Positions 58,828-64,000 of a DNA stretch of 64,000 bases are shown piece after piece. The stretch spans positions 620,001 through 684,000 of the forward strand of contig NZ_AP019373.1 in NCBI RefSeq assembly GCF_004323595.1, read 5' to 3'. The notes beneath the pieces are model-generated. The model was not told the DNA's origin, made no database searches, and saw nothing but the letters and a program-made list of their open reading frames with translations. The DNA comes from Sulfuricystis thermophila. GTDB lineage: Bacteria; Pseudomonadota; Gammaproteobacteria; Burkholderiales; Rhodocyclaceae. Each line of letters begins with the position of its first letter. Position 1 is the stretch's first letter. A program made the position numbers and the translations under genes.

Positions 58828-61130
58828 ACCCATCCTCCGTCAATCCACGCATGCTTGCCGACGTCGACCGGCGTCTTTCGCTGGCCTTCGGCGGACTGAT
58901 CTTCGGTCTGATGGTCCTCGTACTCATCGCCGGCGGTCTGTATTTGCGTGGCGTCATGGAGCGCGAGGAAGACAAGCTGTCGACGCTGGTCACCCAAGTG
59001 CTGGCGAACGCCGTGAGCCGGGTGAGTTTTTCGGGGAAATACCACGCCCGGCTGTTGCTGGAGGAAATCCGCGCGGCCCAACCCAGCATTCTCTATCTAC
59101 GGCTCGTCGACCCGCAAGGCACGGTGTTGGCCCACAGTAATCCGGCGTACAACGACAGCCAGCTCGATGCGGCCGCGCTCGCGGCGGCGCGCACGGTGTT
59201 TACTGACGCCGTTCCCCGCACCGTGCGGCATCTCGTCCTCGATGGCGAGCCGTTGCGCGAAGTCAGTCTGCCTTATCGCGGTGGCTACGACGATGCCATC
59301 GTCGGTGTCATCCAGGTCGGCCTGTCGGAACGCGAACGCAACGAAGCCATCGCCGACGGCGTGCTCTACATCTTGCTATTGGTGTTTTTCCTCATGCTGC
59401 TCGGCATCGTCGCTACGCGCCGCATCAGTGCCGCCCTGGCAGGACCGGTGCGGCGTCAGCTGCTGCTGGCCGCCTCGGTGTTCGATGCCAGCCGCGAGGG
59501 CATCCTGATCACTGACCGGGAGCAGCGCATCCTGCGCGTCAATGCTGCTTTTACGCGCCTGACCGGCTATACGGAGGCGGAACTGCTTGGCATGACGCCC
59601 AAACTTCTGCAATCCGGCCATCATGACCCGGAGTTCTACACCGCGCTGTGGCGCGACCTGAAACGGCACGGGCAATGGCAGGGCGAGGTACTCGACCGTC
59701 GCCGCGACGGCCAGATCATACCGGTGCTGCTGTCGATCAGTGTGGTCAAGGACGCCGGAGGCGACGTGCTCCATTACGTCGCCCTGCACACCGACATCTC
59801 GCGCATCAAGGAATCGGAGGCGCGTCTGGAATACCAGGCGCGCCACGATCATCTCACCGGTCTCGCCAATCGTCTGATGCTGCATTTGCGCCTGGAGCAC
59901 GCATTGAGCCGCGCGCGGCGGGAAAACACGCACCTGGCGCTCTTGATGCTCGACCTGGATCGCTTCAAGGATGTCAACGACAGCTTTGGTCACCTGATGG
60001 GTGATGCGCTGTTGCGCCAGGTCGCCGAGCGCCTGATTGGCCGCGTGCGCAGCGCCGATACGGTCAGCCGCCTCGGCGGCGACGAATTCACCGTGCTGCT
60101 GGAGAACATCGAAAATCCCGCCGAGGCGGCACGCGTCGCCGACGACCTGATCCGAGAACTGAGCGAGCCGTTTTGCTTGCCGAACGGCAACGAAGTCGTC
60201 GTCGGCGCGACGGTCGGCATCGCCATCTATCCCGAGCATGGCGCGAGCGAAGAGGCGCTGCTGCAAGGAGCGGATGCCGCGCTTTATCAAGCCAAATCGG
60301 AGGGACGCGGTCGTTATCGCTTCTTTTCCGATGCGCTCACGCAGGCAGCACGCGAACGCATCGAGCTCGAGGCGCGCCTGCGCCGCGCTGTCGCACAAGG
60401 CGAACTGCTGCTGCACTTCCAGCCCCAGTACGACATTGTCAGCGGTGCGCTGGTCGGCGCCGAGGCGCTCGTGCGTTGGCAGAGTCCCGAGGAAGGGCTC
60501 GTGCCACCGGGTCGTTTCATTCCGGTCGCCGAGCAGTCGGGCCTCATCGAGGCCATCGGCGACTGGGTGCTCGCCGAGACCTGCCGCCAAGGCCAGCGTT
60601 GGAATCAGGCCGGCCTGCCGGCGCTGACGCTGGCCGTCAATGTGTCGTCACGCCAGTTCCAGCGCAGCGACTTTGTCGATCGGCTGGCGAACATTCTCGA
60701 GGAAACAGGTTTTCCATCCCAGCGCCTCGAGCTGGAATTGACGGAAAGCACCCTGATGGAACATGGGGCGCAGGTGCTGGAAACGCTCGGCCGCCTGCGT
60801 GCGCTGGGCATTCGCATCGCCATCGACGATTTCGGCACCGGCTACTCTTCGCTGGCTTATCTCAAGCGCTTGCCGATCGACGTGCTGAAGATCGACAAGT
60901 CCTTCGTCGATGACATCCCACGGCTGTCGGATGACATGGAGATCACCGCGACCATCATCGCCATGGCCCACGCGCTGCGCCTCAAGGTATTGGCCGAGGG
61001 GGTCGAGACCCATGCGCAGTTGGATTTCCTGAGGGAGCGCGGTTGCGACTTCTACCAAGGATTTTTGATGAGCCGGCCGTTGCCCGTCGATGCATTCACG
61101 CGGCTGCTCGATCGGCAACGCGTTTCATGA
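58824..61130 (+). CDS. Membrane PAS-GGDEF-EAL protein (c-di-GMP cyclase/phosphodiesterase)
   Basis: This 768-residue protein has a membrane segment near residues 17-40, a periplasmic region to about 177, and a second segment (ILLLVFFLMLLGIVA). A PAS domain follows (about 215-335), then GGDEF (RLGGDEF at about 415-421, intact) and EAL (about 540-768). The I-site RSAD lies five residues before GGDEF, and EALVRW plus DDFGTGYSSLAYLKRL are intact. Both activities are possible. ATG 58824 overlaps the preceding stop. Confidence 0.92.
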   Translation: MNPSSVNPRMLADVDRRLSLAFGGLIFGLMVLVLIAGGLYLRGVMEREEDKLSTLVTQVLANAVSRVSFSGKYHARLLLEEIRAAQPSILYLRLVDPQGTVLAHSNPAYNDSQLDAAALAAARTVFTDAVPRTVRHLVLDGEPLREVSLPYRGGYDDAIVGVIQVGLSERERNEAIADGVLYILLLVFFLMLLGIVATRRISAALAGPVRRQLLLAASVFDASREGILITDREQRILRVNAAFTRLTGYTEAELLGMTPKLLQSGHHDPEFYTALWRDLKRHGQWQGEVLDRRRDGQIIPVLLSISVVKDAGGDVLHYVALHTDISRIKESEARLEYQARHDHLTGLANRLMLHLRLEHALSRARRENTHLALLMLDLDRFKDVNDSFGHLMGDALLRQVAERLIGRVRSADTVSRLGGDEFTVLLENIENPAEAARVADDLIRELSEPFCLPNGNEVVVGATVGIAIYPEHGASEEALLQGADAALYQAKSEGRGRYRFFSDALTQAARERIELEARLRRAVAQGELLLHFQPQYDIVSGALVGAEALVRWQSPEEGLVPPGRFIPVAEQSGLIEAIGDWVLAETCRQGQRWNQAGLPALTLAVNVSSRQFQRSDFVDRLANILEETGFPSQRLELELTESTLMEHGAQVLETLGRLRALGIRIAIDDFGTGYSSLAYLKRLPIDVLKIDKSFVDDIPRLSDDMEITATIIAMAHALRLKVLAEGVETHAQLDFLRERGCDFYQGFLMSRPLPVDAFTRLLDRQRVS

Positions 61131-61853
61131 GCGCCAGATCAGGCTCGCCATTCTCCCGGTGATGCCGTCGCGCCGATACGAGTAAAAACGCTCTGTATCG
61201 CGGACGGTATCAAAGTCGGCGCTGGTGATAAGGCACACGCCGAGGGCTTCGAGGCGCAAGGTGGCAAGCCGGTAGATGTCGCACAGCCATTTGCCATTCG
61301 CCTGCGCACGGAAGGCGCTCGCGGCGGCCGGGTCGTGAGCGAGAAAAGCATCGCGCACCTCGCCGCCGACCTCGAAGCTCTGCGGGCCGATCGCCGGTCC
61401 GAGCCAGGCGATGAGCTGCTTGCCGGGAAGCTGCATCGCCGCGACTGTCGATTCGATGACGCCGCCGGCTAGGCCCCGCCAGCCGGCGTGCGCGGCCGCG
61501 ACGACCGTGCCGGCTTCATCGCACAGCAGCACCGGCAGGCAATCGGCGGTGAGCACCGCAAAGACGACGCCAGGCTGGCGGGTAAATGCCGCATCGGCCT
61601 CGCAGCCTTTTGCGATGCTTGCCGCATCGACGCAGCGCGTGCCATGCACCTGCTTGAGCCAGACCGGCTCGGCGGGGAGCAGCGTGCGTAACAGGCGGCG
61701 GTTTGCGGCGACGGCTGCCGGATCGTCGCCGACGTGGTCGGCGAGATTGAAACTCGCATAGGGAGGTTTGCTGACGCCGCCGGCGCGCGTCGTGACGAGC
61801 GCATGGACGTTCGTCGGCGCCGGCCAGTCGGGGATGATGAGATCAGCCGGCAC
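61125..61853 (-). CDS. pgeF: Peptidoglycan editing factor PgeF (YfiH/laccase-domain)
   Basis: This 242-residue protein has the metal-site blocks VWLKQVHGTRCVDAAS, VLTADCLPVLLCDEA and VVAAAHAGWRGLAGGVIEST. Members hydrolyse L-Ser-containing muropeptide precursors or nucleosides. The usual CTY segment before FYSYRRDG is replaced: residues about 206-214 (CLITSADFD) are encoded by a dispersed repeat and the conserved Cys is Asp at that column. It is tail to tail with the GGDEF-EAL gene (6-base overlap). Confidence 0.92.
   Translation of the reverse strand: MPADLIIPDWPAPTNVHALVTTRAGGVSKPPYASFNLADHVGDDPAAVAANRRLLRTLLPAEPVWLKQVHGTRCVDAASIAKGCEADAAFTRQPGVVFAVLTADCLPVLLCDEAGTVVAAAHAGWRGLAGGVIESTVAAMQLPGKQLIAWLGPAIGPQSFEVGGEVRDAFLAHDPAAASAFRAQANGKWLCDIYRLATLRLEALGVCLITSADFDTVRDTERFYSYRRDGITGRMASLIWRS
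61212..61236 (+). repeat. Dispersed 25-bp repeat inside pgeF
   Basis: The copy (GGTGATAAGGCAC for GGCGGGACGGCAC) is antisense to pgeF, in a different frame from the other antisense copies, and encodes CLITSADF close to the conserved C-terminal region. Confidence 0.65.
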
Positions 61854-62766
61854 GCAGCGCCTCCAGCAGGGCGGCGAAATCCACCGGCAGCGGTGATTCC
61901 CATGTCATCTCGGTGCCGGAAGCGGGATGCGCGAGCGTAAGCCGATAAGCATGCAGCGCCTGGCGGCCAAAGGCGTCGAGCAGCGCATTGCCGCTTTTCT
62001 TTTTGCCATAGACGGGGTCGCCGACCAGCGGGTGGCCAAAGCTGGCCATATGCACGCGGATCTGGTGCGTGCGGCCGGTCTCCAGCCGGCATTCGAGCAG
62101 CGTTGCGCGCGCGAAGCGTTCGCGCACGGCGTAGTGCGTGCGCGCCGCCTTGCCCCCCTGTTTCACCACCGCCATCTTGATGCGTTGCACAGGATGCCGG
62201 CCGATCGGCGCATCGATGCTGCCTCCCGTCGCGACCTGACCATGCACCAGCGCCAGGTAATGCCGCTGCACCTGGCGCGCGGCCAGCGCGCGGACGAGCT
62301 GGGTTTGCGCCGCGAGGGTCTTGGCCACCACCATCAGGCCGGAGGTGTCCTTGTCGAGGCGATGGACGATGCCGGCGCGCGGCACTTCGGCGAGTTGCGG
62401 CGCATGGTGCAGCAGCGCATTCATCAGGGTGCCACGCTCGTTGCCGTTACCGGGATGGACGACCAGACCCGCGGGTTTGTCGATGACGATCAGGCTGTCG
62501 TCCTCGTAGACGATCGGCAGCGGGATGTCCTCGGCCACTGTCGCGGAAGTCGGCGCTGGCAAGACGGCACAGAAGATGCGCTCGCCGCCATGCACCTTGC
62601 GTTTGGCATCGGCAGGCAGGCCATCGAGGAGGATCGCGCCACTTTTCAGCCAGCCCTGCAGGCGACTGCGCGAATGCTCGGGAAACAGCCGCGCCAGCGC
62701 CGCGTCGAGCCGCAGGCCCGCGCAGTCGGCCGGCAGGGTGATTTCGCTATAATCGACCGGACTCAT
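61843..62766 (-). CDS. rluD: 23S rRNA pseudouridine synthase RluD
   Basis: This 307-residue protein has an N-terminal S4 RNA-binding domain (LRLDAALARLFPEHSRSRLQ) and a pseudouridine synthase core with the catalytic motif IVHRLDKDTSGLMVVAKTL. It modifies helix 69 of 23S rRNA. Residues about 66-74 (AVLPAPTSA), at the edge of the S4 domain, come from a dispersed repeat. It is 24 bases from the divergent bamD and overlaps pgeF by 11 bases, a common arrangement. Confidence 0.96.
   Translation of the reverse strand: MSPVDYSEITLPADCAGLRLDAALARLFPEHSRSRLQGWLKSGAILLDGLPADAKRKVHGGERIFCAVLPAPTSATVAEDIPLPIVYEDDSLIVIDKPAGLVVHPGNGNERGTLMNALLHHAPQLAEVPRAGIVHRLDKDTSGLMVVAKTLAAQTQLVRALAARQVQRHYLALVHGQVATGGSIDAPIGRHPVQRIKMAVVKQGGKAARTHYAVRERFARATLLECRLETGRTHQIRVHMASFGHPLVGDPVYGKKKSGNALLDAFGRQALHAYRLTLAHPASGTEMTWESPLPVDFAALLEALRAG
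62546..62570 (+). repeat. Dispersed 25-bp repeat inside rluD
   Basis: The copy (GCAAGACGG for GCGGGACGG) is antisense to rluD and is read as AVLPAPTSA in the linker after the S4 domain, the same frame as the copies in fliO, flrC and flgJ. Confidence 0.75.
62748..62753 (+). promoter_or_regulatory. Candidate -10 box of bamD inside rluD
   Basis: TATAAT occurs 38 bases upstream of the bamD ATG, within the first codons of rluD. A -35 box at the right distance is weak (GTCGGC). Because only 24 bases separate the two genes, the bamD promoter must overlap rluD. Confidence 0.5.
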
Positions 62767-62790
62767 CCGCCTTCCCGAGATTGGCTCATC

Positions 62791-63582
62791 ATGCGCAGTT
62801 TATCCCTGCTGGTCCTGTTTCTGCTCGCCTTCAGCGGCGGTTGTGGCCTGCTGCCCGAACAGGTCGATGAGACGGCCGGCTGGTCGGCCAACAAGCTCTA
62901 CGCCGAGGCAAAGAGCGCGATGGCCGACGGCGCCTATGACAAGGCCGTCAAGTATTTCGAGAAGCTCGAAGCGCGCTATCCCTATGGCCGCTATGCGCAG
63001 CAGGCGCAGATCGAAACCGCCTATGCCTACTACAAGCAGGACGAGAAGGCGCTCGCCCTGGCGGCTTGCGACCGCTTCATCCGCCTGCATCCGAACCATC
63101 CCCATGTCGATTATGTGTATTACCTGAAGGGGCTGATCAATTTCAACGAGGACCTCGGTCTGCTCGGTCATGTCAGCATGCAGGATCCGAGCGAGCGCGA
63201 TCCGAAGGCGGCGCAGGAATCCTTTGCGGCGTTCAAGGAGCTGGTCACCCGCTTTCCGGACAGCAAGTATGCCAAGGATGCTGCGTTGCGCATGGCATAT
63301 CTGGTCAATGCGCTCGCCTCGCACGAGGTGCACGCCGCCCGTTACTACCTGAAACGCGGCGCCTATGTCGCCGCCGCCAACCGCGCCCAGTACGCGATCA
63401 AGACCTACCCCGACGCGCCGGCCATCGAGGAGGCGCTGTTCATCATGGTCAAGGCCTACGATGCGCTCGGCATGAACGATCTGCGCGACGATGCCGAACG
63501 CGTGATGAAGAAGAACTTCCCCGACAGCGAGTATTTCAAGCGCGGGCTCGACAAGCCCGAGCCGTGGTGGAAGCTCTGGTGA
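62791..63582 (+). CDS. bamD: Outer membrane protein assembly lipoprotein BamD
   Basis: This 263-residue lipoprotein of the BAM complex has a signal peptide with a GGC lipobox (Cys about residue 18). TPR-like repeats follow: LYAEAKSAMADGAYDKAVKY, RYAQQAQIETAYAYYKQDEK and PDSKYAKDAALRMAYLVNAL. It ends EPWWKLW. ATG 62791 gives the correct signal; the frame is open further upstream. Adjacent rluD is the usual neighbour. Confidence 0.96.
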   Translation: MRSLSLLVLFLLAFSGGCGLLPEQVDETAGWSANKLYAEAKSAMADGAYDKAVKYFEKLEARYPYGRYAQQAQIETAYAYYKQDEKALALAACDRFIRLHPNHPHVDYVYYLKGLINFNEDLGLLGHVSMQDPSERDPKAAQESFAAFKELVTRFPDSKYAKDAALRMAYLVNALASHEVHAARYYLKRGAYVAAANRAQYAIKTYPDAPAIEEALFIMVKAYDALGMNDLRDDAERVMKKNFPDSEYFKRGLDKPEPWWKLW

Positions 63583-63598
63583 AACCTCCACTCAAATC

Positions 63599-63772
63599 AG
63601 TGAAACCCGGTTGGGCAGCTCGGCTCATGGCTCGCATTCGGGGGCCTCGTAAGGCTTGCGCCCGGGCCGCTCGCAACTCGCTTTGCTCGGACAAGCGGGC
63701 GGCTTTTCCGTGCGCTGCGCCAACGATGCCCGACGAATGCTCGCAAATCGCCTTGCCGCCCAGCCGGGTTTC
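63599..63772. repeat. Long imperfect hairpin element C (about 174 bp)
   Basis: The left arm begins TGAAACCCGGTTGGGC and the right arm, in reverse complement, begins TGAAACCCGGCTGGGC. The inner arms share GCATTCG and GCGCC-like blocks with gaps. It occupies the space between the convergent bamD and rlmB genes. It could act as a two-way terminator-like structure or be a mobile palindromic element. No gene is seen. Confidence 0.7.
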
Positions 63773-63799
63773 ATCTCTGGGCCAACACTTGCCGTCGTC

Positions 63800-64000
63800 T
63801 CAGCGCCGCTGCCGGCGCGCCTCGAAGAGACAAATCCCTGCCGCCACCGAGACGTTGAGACTCTCGACCGAGCCGTACATCGGAATCTTCGCCAGCTCGT
63901 CGCAGGTTTCGCGGGTGAGCCGCCGCAAGCCCTCGCCTTCGGCACCGAGTACCCAGGCGATTGGCTCCTTCTGGTCGATCGCGTAGAGGTCTTTTTCCGC
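63800..64000 (-). CDS. rlmB: 23S rRNA (guanosine-2'-O-)-methyltransferase RlmB, C-terminal part
   Basis: The last 66 codons of a SpoU/TrmH-family methyltransferase run off the window edge. SPOUT motif 2 ([13 protein letters not shown]) and motif 3 ([20 protein letters not shown]), which build the trefoil knot and SAM site, are intact. RlmB, which modifies G2251, is favoured by the EGLRRL and ESLNVSVA forms; another TrmH member is possible. Its N-terminus is outside the window. Confidence 0.9.
   Translation of the reverse strand, partial: AEKDLYAIDQKEPIAWVLGAEGEGLRRLTRETCDELAKIPMYGSVESLNVSVAAGICLFEARRQRR

Overview
The window is a GC-rich chromosomal segment of a motile betaproteobacterium. 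A Rhodocyclales- or Sterolibacterium-like organism would fit. The evidence is PhaR next to a class I PhaC, a rluD/bamD divergent pair, a TAXI-TRAP system next to a glutaryl-CoA dehydrogenase, and a beta-type flagellar gene order. This placement is inference from gene content only.

Layout. (1) 1-7017: flgB(end)-C-D-E-F-G-H-I-J, the rod, hook and ring operon, on the plus strand. (2) 7023-9729: a Maf/DUF115-type flagellin glycosyltransferase candidate and a TPR protein. (3) 9768-12306: a sigma28 promoter, a short flagellin, an unknown gene, then flbT and flaF. FlbT and FlaF are hallmarks of alphaproteobacterial flagellin control. (4) 12390-14938: flgK-flgL. (5) 14938-20673: pseB-pseC-pseF-pseG-formyltransferase-pseI, a pseudaminic-acid pathway translationally coupled to flgL. 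A formyltransferase-like gene lies where the acetyltransferase PseH would be expected. (6) 20666-21205: an unknown lipoprotein. (7) 21206-32092, minus strand: fliF-G-H-I-J-K-L-M-N-O-P-Q-R, the basal body, C-ring, ATPase and export gate. (8) 32247-34899: an FlrB/FlrC (FleS/FleR) sigma54 two-component pair and fliE behind a good sigma54 promoter. (9) An IS110-family element. (10) 36258-38845, minus strand: fliT, a second fliK-like gene, an FhlB-like gene and ycgR. (11) 38958-45641: an atypical SDR, gcdH, a class III CoA-transferase, a TAXI-TRAP transporter and DUF1850. (12) 45644-51593: UMF1-type MFS, beta-CASP nuclease-like protein, htpX, nhaR-like LysR, Tim44-like protein, tRNA-Glu and tRNA-Ala. 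(13) 51653-57604, minus strand: FAD-linked 2-hydroxyacid dehydrogenase, patatin, rimO, phaR and phaC. (14) 57766-61130: a periplasmic binding protein coupled to a GGDEF-EAL protein. (15) pgeF, rluD, bamD and the 3' end of rlmB.

How the genes work together. Most of the window builds, glycosylates and regulates one polar-type flagellum. A sigma54 tier (FlrBC-like) and a sigma28 tier (fliC) are both visible. CMP-Pse made by the Pse genes would be transferred to flagellin by the Maf-like enzyme. YcgR and the GGDEF-EAL protein add c-di-GMP control.

The most unusual observation is a dispersed hairpin-forming repeat with a 25-bp half-unit and a 54-bp tandem period. It occurs at least eleven times in the window and is usually read in frame inside unrelated genes (flgJ, pseG, fliO, flrC, fliK2, SDR, TRAP permease, pgeF, rluD) or sits at gene junctions. 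A second theme is three long (about 130-175 bp) imperfect intergenic hairpins that share an architecture.
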